The position numbers and the translations under genes are program-made. This document shows, piece after piece, positions 45,536 through 56,339 of a stretch of 64,000 nt of DNA. Each line of letters starts with the position of its first letter. Position 1 is the stretch's first letter. The DNA comes from Dryococelus australis (Eukaryota; Arthropoda; Insecta; Phasmatodea; Phasmatidae), in the NCBI GenBank assembly GCA_029891345.1, contig CM056997.1:213753212-213817211 (forward strand). The letters are read 5' to 3'. The notes below the pieces were generated by a model. It was not told the origin of the DNA, searched no databases, and was given only the letters and a program-made list of their open reading frames with translations.

Positions 45536-45539
45536 CGTC

Positions 45540-47170
45540 AGGGTTGAGGCCTGTGTTATGAATTTGACAGCTATATCTTACACAGTGTGGAAATAACATC
45601 TAATTATGCTTATAAGTAGATATAGGGTATACTTAACCCTACGATCCTTCTTGTCGACATAGATGATGCCTATGTTATGAATTTGGCAACTACATTTTAC
45701 ATGGTTTAGAAATTACAGCCAACTATGCTTATAAATAGACATGGGGCATACTTGAACCTGTGACCCTTATTGTAATAGTGGATGATATCTATGTTATGAA
45801 TTTAGCAACTATATATATTGAGGTTCGGAAATTACCGCCAACTATGCTTATAAGGAGACATAGGGTATACTTAGCCCTGCAAACCCTTCTCACCTTCTTG
45901 AATGATGTCTATGTTATGAATTAGGCCACTATATCTTTCATGGTTAGGAAATTACAGCCAAATATGGTTATAAGTAGATATATGGTATACGTGATCTTGC
46001 TATCCTTTTCATCATTGTGGATTATGTTCATGTAATTAATTTGGCAACCTTATCTTACACAGTTTAGAAATTATAGTCATATATGCTTACAAGTAGATGT
46101 AGGTTATGCTGGACCTTGCGACCCTTCTCGTCATTGTGGATGATAAAAATATGTTATGAATTTAGAAATTATATATTATGCTGTTCGGAATTACAGCCAA
46201 CTATTCTTATAAGTAGACATAGGGTACTTGGCCCTGCGACCGTTCTTGTCGTGTTGGATGATATCTATGTTATGAATTTAGCAACTACATATTATGTTCG
46301 GTAATTACAGCCAACTATGCTTATAAGTTGACATAGGGCATACCTGGCCATGCGACCCTTCTCGCCGTTGTGGATGATGCCTATGTTATGAATTTGGCAA
46401 CTATGTTACATGGTTCGGAAGTTACAGCCAACTATGCTTATAAGTAGACATAGGGTATACTTGCCCTGCAACCCTTCTCGTCACGGTGGATGATGCCTAT
46501 GTTATGAATTTGGCATCTGTAACTTATGCAGTTCGAACATACAGCCAACTATGCTTATAAATAGACATATGGTTATAATTTGCATTGCGGCCCATCACTT
46601 TGTTGGGGGTGATGCCCGTTTTGAATTTGACATCTATATCTTATACATTTTGGAAATTACAGCTAATTATAATTATGATTATCAGTATAGAAGACACAGG
46701 GTATACTTGGCCCTGCGACCCTCCTCGTTGTCGTGAATAATGGCTATGTTATGAATTTGGTGACTTTATCTTACAGAGTTCGGAAATTACAGCCATTTGT
46801 GCTTATAAGTAGATGTAGGGAATATTTGACCATGCGACCCTTCTTGTCGTCATGGGTGATTCCTATGTTATGAAACTGGCAACTATATCCTTTGTGGTTG
46901 GGAACTTACAGCTAACTATGTTTGTAAGTAGACATAGTTTATACTTGGCCCCGCGACCCTTCTCACCATCGTGGATGATGCTTATATCATGAATTTGGCA
47001 ATCTTATCATACATGGTTGGGAAATTACAGCCCACTATGCTTATAAGTATACATAGGGTATACTTGGCCCTGCGACCCTTGTCATCGTCGGAGGTGTGGC
47101 CTAGTTTATGAATTTTACAATTATATCTGTTGCGGTTCGGAAATTACATTCAACTATGCTTATATGTGCG
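45540..47170 (+). repeat. ~120-bp satellite, about 14 units
   Basis: Units built on CTATGTTATGAATTTGGCAA, GGAAATTACAGCCAACTATG, CTTATAAGTAGACATAGGGT and CTTGGCCCTGCGACCCTTCT repeat at anchors near 45,553, 45,671, 45,790, 45,910, 46,030, 46,150, 46,266, 46,382, 46,499, 46,612, 46,745, 46,864, 46,984 and 47,104 (spacing mostly 113-133). Divergence between units is moderate. A shorter relative lies at 33.5 kb in the same orientation. Confidence 0.95.
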
Positions 47171-47174
47171 GTCT

Positions 47175-47470
47175 GGGGAGTGTGTAAGCCAATGCTCGTA
47201 TTCGGCACCAATTTACGATGCTAGGTCGCCAGATCCCGAAAGGAATGACAGAGCATGAGTATCGGCACCCCCCCCCCCCAGGATTCTAGGTGAAAGGGTC
47301 GCAACACCCTGGCATCGGATTGACAGGGCAGGAGGTTGGGATCCAAGATGACTCCGCAGACGTAAAGGAAAATTAAAACTTTTTTTTGGGGGGGGATGGG
47401 AAATTTTTGGAGGGAAAGGGAAAAACTGGTTATTTTTCCTGTATGGCGTCAACAAAGATGGGGTCGTCTA
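47175..47470 (+). repeat. Module following the satellite array
   Basis: Contains GGAATGACAGAGCATGAG, a C12 run (47,268-47,279), CAGGATTCTAGGTGAAAGGG and GGGATCCAAGATGACTCCG. The same pieces follow the four-unit satellite at 33.95 kb, so satellite and module travel together. Confidence 0.65.
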
Positions 47471-47474
47471 GTTC

Positions 47475-48945
47475 CCTTGTGCGCAGCTTCAAACCCCTCT
47501 TAGATTGCCCATTTGTATACTACTTTTAAGTCATTATATCATTCGTAGCTTTACTTGAAGAAATGCATCAAAATTCAGTACTTAGTGGTTACTACATTAT
47601 ATGTATGCATATATATACAGCTTTTTGAGGTTCCCATTACTTTTACTGATGCCAAATCGGGTCAACAATTTCTGAGGAATGCTATTTTAGCATTATATTT
47701 GAGGTAGCACTGGTCTTCCAAAATGGCTACCAATATAGACTTATCTACTGGTACCTGCAAACTTCTGTGCATGCGAGTCCCCTCTTACTCCCTAGACTGC
47801 GGCTCGGCACGGTCCGGTCTCTAGCTGAGCAACAAGCAGTATTCGCGCGGACATAAAAACATTCAGTTTTTGTCTTGAATAACAGCAAATGCCAAACAGG
47901 ACACGGAGACTTTTTTTACTGGCAACAACAGGTAGCAGTGATCTTGTGACAGTGTGTGCTGGAGGATTTCTTTACCTTCTGCGTGTATTCTTCGATAGCA
48001 TTCAATTGCTTTTATTTTAAATTGAGGCCAATTTTTCTGTTCTATCATTAAATAGTATCGAATTAAAAATCACTTTAGATCAAAGTAACAACGATGGAGA
48101 TGGAATACTTTCTGTGATTTGATGCATCAACAGATTACTTGTTCCTTTTCCACATTTTCATCATATCGTTCACAATTAAAATGGGGGTGATTGGAGGATA
48201 CAAATAATTGATCTGAAGGTTTGCAGCGCGGCGTGATAAATATCTCAACGGGAATACATTACTCATCGATCACAAAATTTGCAAACATTGAAGGGCTTGA
48301 GACAGCATAATGCAAAGCCAACTTGAACACATTTTACAACATAGCTGTTTTACTTCCAAAAAATCCAAAAATCATGCAAATAATAACACACAAATTCGTG
48401 CATGTAATTTCATAACATATCCACAGTTGTTGGCACGATATTTTTGATGATATAGAATTCTTGAAATGTGTTTCGTCGAAATCATCAATCACAATACGGG
48501 GCAGTGAATAAATTAATTCTAATAACGAATAATACATTTAAAAACATTTCTAATTATAATAATACTATATTAAATGATAAAGGAATATCTAGTACAATCA
48601 CTGCTAGACAATAACACAAAATAGAACTTAGAAACGGATAGAGATAAATTTTTGTTTACAATTTTTTATTCCAGAGAAAACCGTGATGTATGAAGGTTAA
48701 ACTAAATTTAAGATGTTTTAAAACAATGTTCAAAACTTTGCCCGCAGTTTTTGCATTTAACTTAGCGCAAATTTAGGCAAGCGAATACCAACCAACGTGA
48801 CAGTAAATTATAGGTACAATGTGGAACAATTAATTAATGCATTACTTAAATTGTAACTTAGAAATTATCTCCAATGAAATAAGCTACTTTTTGTTAACTT
48901 AAAATAATTTCTTATAACCACTGGCAGTGTTCTGGTTGACTTATT
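47475..48945. other. Anonymous AT-rich DNA
   Basis: No gene or element recognised. Confidence 0.45.
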
Positions 48946-48951
48946 GACTGC

Positions 48952-49090
48952 CCCCTGTGGCGCAGTTGGTTGAGAGTTGAGCGTGAGTGGTTCCGATTTC
49001 AAATCTCGGGTAGAGCAAGGGTGTGATGATTTATACCTGTCCGTAGAAGTAAACCTTTCTTGGGAAATGTCACTTCCAATGGGAGAACTA
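48952..49090 (+). mobile_element. tRNA-derived SINE-like element, other family
   Basis: A tRNA-like head, GCCCCCTGTGGCGCAGTTGG, carries an A-box-like TGGCGCAGTTGG. A B-box-like region (GGTTCCGATTTCAAATCTC) follows, and then a body unrelated to family A. No anticodon arm is present. Confidence 0.55.
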
Positions 49091-49251
49091 CGATAAAAAA
49101 AGTTGTAATGGAATAAAAATATTAGTGCTGTAAATCTGGAAATGTGTGTGCATTTTATGGTATTTTTACAAGTAAAACCTTGAAAACTGGTTAACCAAAA
49201 GAATATTTGCCTTTTCTTGTAAAGAATATATTATCCCACTAAGAGGGCTTG

Positions 49252-49253
<2 letters not shown>

Positions 49254-49286
<33 letters not shown>
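49254..49286. repeat. (AT)n microsatellite
   Basis: A pure AT dinucleotide tract of about 16 repeats. Confidence 0.97.
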
Positions 49287-49287
<1 letters not shown>

Positions 49288-49289
49288 CG

Positions 49290-50430
49290 TTACAATTAAA
49301 CTTGTATTTCAGTCACATATTTAAATTGAGAATCTAAATTAATATAACATACTTTCAAACATAAATTTATTTATATCACAAATATTATATTTTATATTAT
49401 AGTTAAATAACCACGTTATAATTAGAAATCGAACCAACAACTTCTTGAGTAAATACGCGTGGCCTTGACTTCAACACTAATGTACTTATTACTATAAAGA
49501 TAGCGTTAGTTTCTAATCTGTTTGTCTGATAATTTGACAGGCATATCATTTTAAATTGCTAATGTTTTAGTTTTTAATGTCTTTCAGATAGGATGACACA
49601 CTTGCACATTTTTTGTTTCGTAATTAGGAAAATATTTTCTCTTAATGAACATTGCATTTGGAATAACATTTACTGGCATGTATTATAAACCAACGTTTAT
49701 TACGGTCTGTTAAGTTAGTACAAATAACTGTAACACAAATGCTAAAGCAATATTTGAAAAAAAAAACATCTGTACAAGTGGCATTAATTTTGCACGTTAG
49801 TCGGAATTCTAGAAACAATACATAAACCGACAAGATAATTAACACCTTTTTATATAAACTCTAAATGTTTACTGTGATTTTCGTGAGCTTTTAAATTTGA
49901 ACACCCAGGCGTATGTAGACCACTATTTCGCATAAACTACCGTTTAGCACGGCAATGATGCTTACACACAGATTCAGTGGGTGGAATTTGTAAAGTAGAT
50001 TAACATTATGCTGTAGATTATAATTTTATTTCTTGTTTTATAAACACTGTGTGTAGGCTATGCATTATTTATAGTGCGGGTCAACACTCATTTTCGCGAC
50101 TTTGTGCAAATAAAGATAAAAAAAAACCTTTTCTGTAGTTTCAAAAGAAAAGTACTGGCCTGAAATTACTGTTGTTATAATTTTATAAACTGTACGTATA
50201 AATTATTCACGCGAAATTGTACCGCATGTTAAAAACTTAGTAGTATTCTGGTTGTATAATATTTTTTTGATATGTGGTTTTATATAAATGTCATGGTCAA
50301 GTGCAATTTTGTAACACTGATGATACATTGCCTGTATCTCTGTGAGAACGTCTTTCGTCCTCCATTGCCTTACGTATACCTGAGACCGCCGTACATGATG
50401 TCCGATAATACGGCCAGACCTGCGTGCGCA
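49290..50430. other. Anonymous AT-rich DNA
   Basis: No gene or element recognised. Confidence 0.45.
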
Positions 50431-50435
50431 TATCT

Positions 50436-50452
50436 CCCCCCCCCCCCCCCCC
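50436..50452 (+). repeat. C17 homopolymer
   Basis: The longest pure C run in the window, inside a short GC-rich patch (50,340-50,560). Confidence 0.93.
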
Positions 50453-50951
50453 TCTTGTACGGGTTAGCACGCTCCGCGCGCTCAGACGTCTGCCGGCTAC
50501 AGTAGTTAATACGGAACCTGCGTGAGGATTTGATATGGCAGCGTAGAAATTGGCCCGGTTAAAGAGAACGTGGCTTTTCATGCAGACAGCAGCTAGTTGC
50601 AAGAGAAACATTCTTGATGTGCGCATACAATAATTACACCTGCAACATGCGCCAATTGTTTCATTTATGTTCGGTGGCTTTAGTTACTGACGAATATAGG
50701 CATATATTCCGCTAAAGTGTGATATTCAGTTTTCACAAATGCGTACGACAGCAGGAAATTCGTTTCTATGTATTGATAATAAAATCCAACAATATTATAA
50801 CTACTTAACGTCTCGCATAGAATAGGGTTTATTTTAATTATTAACAGAGGAATTATGCAATTCTCTTGACAGTTATCTGTAATTATAGCAATTTCACATA
50901 CGTTAAATGTTTCATTGTTTGAAGTATCGAATGTTGCTTATATACCTCGAG

Positions 50952-51330
50952 ACAAGCTATACTGCACAATACTGTATCTCAACTCACCTTTATGATTGGT
51001 TTTCTTTTTGCTAAGTGTTACCTGCTTGCAAGACTCGCGAACGTTTAGTGTGAAGCTCATGTAAGGTAATCCTGCTAAAATATTTCAGGACTTGTTATGT
51101 TGCACAACACTGTCGCTTAGCCCGACATTTATGACTGGTTTTCTTTCCGCCGTCTGCTTGCACGTTTCACGAACATTCGTGTGAGGTAATTCCGTTAAAA
51201 TATTTCAGGACAACCTATGTTGCACAACACTGTAGCTCAGCTCGCCTTTATAATTGGTTGTTTATTCCCCTAAGTGTTACCTGTTTGCACGTAAGACACG
51301 GACTTCCAGTGTGGAGTTAGTGCGAGATAT
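50952..51330 (+). repeat. ~120-137-bp tandem repeat, three units
   Basis: Units anchored on TATGTTGCACAACACTGT begin near 50,952, 51,089 and 51,209. Each is followed by a TTTATGATTGGTTTTC-like and an AAATATTTCAGGAC-like segment. The unit edges are uneven because of short deletions. Confidence 0.82.
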
Positions 51331-51334
51331 AACA

Positions 51335-52300
51335 TTTTTGCATAAACTTCATAAATCGCAGGACGAGTTAATTCATCCAATTATATGTGTTATATTCGCT
51401 TGCAGAAACCGATGTCAGAATGATGCTCCAATAGAAGCTAAAGAGATTCTTGGCGCAGTTAAAGCGCTGAACGATTGGCCAGATAGTTCTCTGCCGCTGG
51501 CTGCCTAAGAGCCAAGGCTATGCATCTTGTCTAAAGCCGAAGATTACCGAGGGGGACTTTAAATTTTTCCATCGCTGATTTATTCTGATGGGGAGTGTAC
51601 ATTAGCGCTGTTTCAGCGCACCAAAGACGCGCATTCACATCGATTAGTGTCGCGTGATTGCTCTGTAATGGCTAGATTAATGAACGATGCACCAACAACG
51701 AGGAACAGTGCCCATCTCCACTCCCTGCACCGAGGGACGAGGAAAAGTTACTTCGAGAGATGTGGCAGCCATTTTGTTTAGGGCGGGGAAGGAGGGGTGG
51801 CATTTGCAGAATGTAACAAGATGTGATAGCACGAGGGAGATGTTGAAAAAAAAATCGTTCACTGCAAAAAATTATTTTGCAAGTTGTTAAAAAATTCTTT
51901 AGAAACCCTATTGCCAAAAAAGTCTCCTGTAGATACTCCCTTGCAAAAAAAAATGCAATAGCCCTCTAGGTAGTACTGCAGAATATAGTTTTGCAAAATA
52001 TGACAAATTATTGGCCTGTATTTCAATTCGCGCAGTCAAGAAATGGATATACTTATTATTTTAACTGTTCTCTCAGTAACAACTGTTGTATATATGACAA
52101 GAGTAAAAAAAGAATACCTCGAAAAAAAATTGGGGCAGCAAGACCAGACCAAGCAACGTTGGAGCTACAATCACTAACATTTTACTACACGAATTAGCCT
52201 TACAACATTATAGTCTTTAAATGGTATAATGAAGACATGTTTTAAGTTGGGAAATATTGTAAAAATGTGTTATGTTGGAAGACTTGATACCTGAGTCTTA
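51335..52300. other. Anonymous DNA
   Basis: No gene or element recognised. Short open frames lack domains. Confidence 0.45.
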
Positions 52301-52302
52301 TC

Positions 52303-52540
52303 GGGGGCCACGGTGGCTGAGCGGTTAGCCTGCTCGCCTTCCACCATTACAAACCGGGTTCAATCCCGGCCCGTTCACCCCCGGATGTTCGCATGCGGTG
52401 ATCGTGCCAGACGATGCCACTGGTCGGCGGGTTTTCTCAGGAATCTCCCGTTTCCCCCACCCCATCATTCTGGCGCTGCTCCATACTCATCTAAAAACCC
52501 TCATCGGCTCTCAAGACCTCGCTGTTAAGAGCCGCCCAAA
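52303..52540 (+). mobile_element. SINE family A, plus-strand copy
   Basis: Head GGGGGCCACGGTGGCTGAGC, A-box-like TGGCTGAGCGG and B-box-like GGGTTCAATCCC, then the family core and the 3' end AGACCTCGCTGTTAAGAGCC. The B box is the best preserved in the window. Confidence 0.9.
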
Positions 52541-52544
52541 TCTC

Positions 52545-55010
52545 TTCACGTACTCACAAGTGTCATGAGTACCTAGACAATATTAATACACCTAGTTGAG
52601 TTGGTTCGAAAATCACTAAACGAATGGGAATAGACGCTTGATCACACGAACCTATCTTTCCTAGGGAAGTCGACTGAAAGAAAATTAAATTTCCTACGCT
52701 CAAAAAAAAATGATACAAAGAAACTTTCATATTTTTTTTTATTTCAATGATGGTTATTTAATAGGATCGGTACTTCGTACAAGTATTTGTTTTGTTTTGG
52801 TAGTTTTACAAATGTTTGTAACTGCACAAAGAACCTCTAGTATAATTGACAAAAATGTTACTGTGTAGTAATCTTACTTATTTTCATATAACCAAATAGG
52901 ACCCTAGCCACGTATTTCCTCGGGAAGGAAAATGCAAAGTCAATTATAACTCGGCATAAAATAACTTGAATGGTGATCTGGCGAAAAGTGGCACGAAAAG
53001 CCGTTAGTTACAAATCCCCGTCATTGTTCGATTGTGTTGTGGACGCCCCAGGACATTCTAGCTTTGCTTTTAAATTGTGCCTGTGCCACCGCACGTTTAT
53101 CTGACATGCCTGGAGGACTCGCGTGTCAATTACTAATTTACACGAGCGTCCGAACCCTGTGTGTTGTGTTGGCTCCACCAGAAACATATTTGCACACAAG
53201 ACAGCGGCCGAAGAAAAACTGGCACATGTTCACAAACACGTGGGACTGTGGGTCCCTGCATGCTATCTGCTCGGTTACAGCGCCAATTCTGCACAACTCT
53301 GTGTACAAAACACATGCGATTTGCGCATTCGAGTCGTGCCGCAGTCGAATTACACTAATCAAGGGAACATAGGGTGTCCCAGTTTAACAGGGAGAATGAC
53401 TGATCGTAGTGATTGTAGATTTGTATTGTCCTCGCAAATTAGCGTTCATGCTGGCTGTTTCCACGACAAAAAGTATCATCTACAGTATGCATGCATCGTT
53501 CACTGATGTCAATAATAAAAACATGACACTTTTAATACAACGTTTAGACAGCGAACTTCTATTCTGCATCGTTACCCACTAACAGGGAGCATGTAACTTA
53601 AAGTGTCATTTAAATTATATGCGCTAGCTAACCGCAGGGGGGGGGGGTCTTAATATCGGGAGGAAAGGGGGACGATAGACAAACAGTTAACATTACCTTT
53701 AGTCGTGCTTTGAAATAAAAATGGTTATACATACCTATTGGCTATTTTATTATTATTATTAGTTAAGATACAGATTTATTTTTACGCTATGCTTATCAAG
53801 ATGATACCAATATGTTCTCAAAATATTTCGCCCAGGGTTGTGGCACAGTTGACGATATGGAAATACAATTGATGTATATTTTTTGTAAATAGTAGTAGCC
53901 TGTCTGTAATGAACTCAGCATTAAGAACCACGGCAGCATAAACTAACAGATGCAGTCCTTCGTGAAATGTGAGAGAGCTAGGTATGTATCTTGTTGCAGC
54001 TTCGCTTACTGACGAATGCTTTATACACTACCGCCCACGATTAATTAGTCTGTCTCAGCTTGGACGATATAGAAAACAATTTCTCCTTTTCACATATGAT
54101 AGAGAATACTTTCAAAGAAATTAACTAAATTTTTAACGAAATGGATCTATTTTGGGAAACTGATTCCAGAATTGTTCAACTAATAGCGTACACTCCCTAC
54201 AGTAAATATTCAGTACACGTTTTACACAATCATGGTTAATCAAAAACTAAAATATTTCTGGGCTATAAGAATTTAGGATCGGGCGTATATTTGGGAATTA
54301 TTATATGCTATGTTATTCAGAGGCAGTATTAGTAACCAGCTATGAACAAGACGTAGGGCCAAGATCATTTCTTTAGCCGAAATGTTGTTTGGTGTTAAAA
54401 CATAAAATTTCATCGAAAGGTGTTCAGCAAAAACATAATTTCCAGGGACATCCGCGCAGATAGCGATGAGGTTATGGGCACTTGTTTCCAAAGGAAAGAA
54501 TGCGTGTTTCAACACAGTATTGCTCCTGTCACCGTTCTGACTGGACGACCGGGTTACAGACGCATCACGGGTCGAAACAAGGAGTAACTGTAACGGTCTT
54601 CGAAATTCGAAACTAGGATGGCATGAATCCCACCTCAACGGCCGCTATGCGCAGTGATCGGGGAAAAAAGAATAAAACTTTCTTTACAAAAAAATTATAA
54701 ATGTGACAGGCAATAAATCCGTTGCCCGATTGCCGAAGCCCTGCCACGTGTGACAACTCTGACGCGATATGCAATTCCCATTCAAATTCCGCACGAGGAT
54801 TGGCAAACCGACGTGGTAAAAGAGGTTGAAAATGAGGAGGGGGGAAATGTTGGACATTCCACGGCGAGCAGTTGGCGTAGGACCACGATTGGCGTGCGCA
54901 CAATCACAGCTGTGATCTCAAAGGCAATCGTTTTATTGGCGGGCGCGCTGATCTGCACTCTGAAAGCCAATACCCCACGGGAACATCTCCACGTACAAAC
55001 GCCGGCCACA
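52545..55010. other. Anonymous DNA
   Basis: Overlapping frames around 53,034-53,506 are open on both strands but show no domain. A G11 run lies at 53,637-53,647. No gene or element recognised. Confidence 0.4.
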
Positions 55011-55015
55011 GAGGA

Positions 55016-55029
55016 CCCCCCCCCCCCCC
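55016..55029 (+). repeat. C14 homopolymer
   Basis: A pure C run at the edge of a GC-rich patch with ATTGGC motifs (54,780-55,010). Confidence 0.93.
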
Positions 55030-55094
55030 ACCCGTCACAACCAAACCCTATCTTTCAGATCCATACGGTGCGAGATATTCGTCTGCAATATCTG

Positions 55095-55099
<5 letters not shown>

Positions 55100-55145
<46 letters not shown>
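55100..55145 (+). repeat. (TC)n microsatellite
   Basis: A pure pyrimidine dinucleotide tract of about 23 repeats. Confidence 0.97.
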
Positions 55146-55153
<8 letters not shown>

Positions 55154-55304
55154 CCCCTCCCACTGGCAGCAGTACTAGATGAAGAAAGACATCCCACGGC
55201 GACACAGGAGACATACTGCAGTAGCTTGGAGAATGGGCAATGCGTTATTGCGACATACAATAAGGAAATGCACAGAAGCGAGTGGAGTGAAGAGGTTCGG
55301 CAGG

Positions 55305-55517
55305 CTTGAGAGGTCTTGAGAGCCGATGAGGGTGAAGCGAGATGAGTAGGGAGCAGCGCCCGGAATGCAATGGCGTGGGAGGAAGGGAGATCCCCGAGAA
55401 AACCCGCCTACGGTACCACTCCCACGTACGAAAATCCAGGAGCGACCCCGCCGGGAATCGAACCCTGTTCGCGTTGGTAGGAGACGAGCGCCCTAGCTGC
55501 TGCGCCACCGCGGCCCC
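55305..55517 (-). mobile_element. SINE family A, second minus-strand copy
   Basis: On the minus strand: GGGGCCGCGGTGGCGCAGCA, then GGGTTCGATTCCCGGCGGGG, CTCGGGGATCTCCCTTCC, and the end GGCTCTCAAGACCTCTCAAG. The internal A and B boxes are both recognisable. Confidence 0.9.
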
Positions 55518-55529
55518 AAGTCACAAAAG

Positions 55530-56120
55530 CTAAACAATGGCGGTGAACCTGAGCGTGAGGCGCCCCTCAGCAGCGACATGGCGGAACGTCTTAGCGCCTG
55601 GGGACTGAGATGGCGAGTGAACGGGAAGTCCAGCCAGTAAGGGACGGGCGATGCAGTAACAAATGGCAGAGTATGTACACGTGAAAAAAAAAACCCTACA
55701 ATTTAGCCGTGTGATATTTTGCTAAAGTGAGTAGAGCGAGAGTAAAGAAGGGGTGGTTGAGCGAAGGCAGTGAAGAAGGGATGAAGGGGAGATGCAGCAA
55801 AAAAGAGTGGAGAAAGTACGGCGTGACCGCTCCATAATCAAATCGCACGTGGTGAATGCAGGGCTATAGGGGGGGGGGGGGTGGTCTGGCAGGGCCATTG
55901 TTCTCGGCGCTGTCGGCACCAGGTCGTGAGGCACACCCGCCTGCCGGAGGCGAGAAGAATCGACTCACGCGCCCCGCTATTGTTTATGACCGACCTTCGC
56001 TCCAGATGCCGGCAGTCGAGGAGAAGCAAGTTCAATGCCGCGGCGGAAGGAGACAGGCGCATTAGAAGACGCTCCGTCACCGAGCGTTGGAAACGGCCTC
56101 TCTCTCTGCGCCGCTGTCGT
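55530..56120. other. GC-rich patch
   Basis: GC-rich sequence with a G13 run (55,869-55,881). Frames are open on both strands without recognisable products. No promoter element can be named. Confidence 0.35.
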
Positions 56121-56229
56121 AACTTAAGAAATAGCCAACTTAGAATCACATTACTTAAAAACATAGGCTAGAATTGTCTAAGTTACGTGGTTACAACTTT
56201 TGGTAATAGTTCTCACTTATGTGTTTCTA

Positions 56230-56335
56230 ATCTGTGATAGTTATAAGTTAAGTTTTCCTACTGTAAAAAATTAACTTTGCTAATAATTTCACAGTTTCAC
56301 TTGACTGACACATGAATGAAGTAATCAACTACATG
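56230..56335. repeat. MITE-related fragment
   Basis: AATAATTTCACAGTTTCACT followed by TGACTGACACATGAATGA resembles the internal part of the 62-kb element (AATAATTCCTCAGTTTCACT at about 62,421) and of 37.8 kb. No ends are visible. Confidence 0.45.
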
Positions 56336-56339
56336 AGAT

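Noticed and set aside
53034-53506. Overlapping 60-127-codon frames on both strands as exons
   Set aside because: Several frames are open on both strands, none with recognisable motifs, splice sites or codon pattern.
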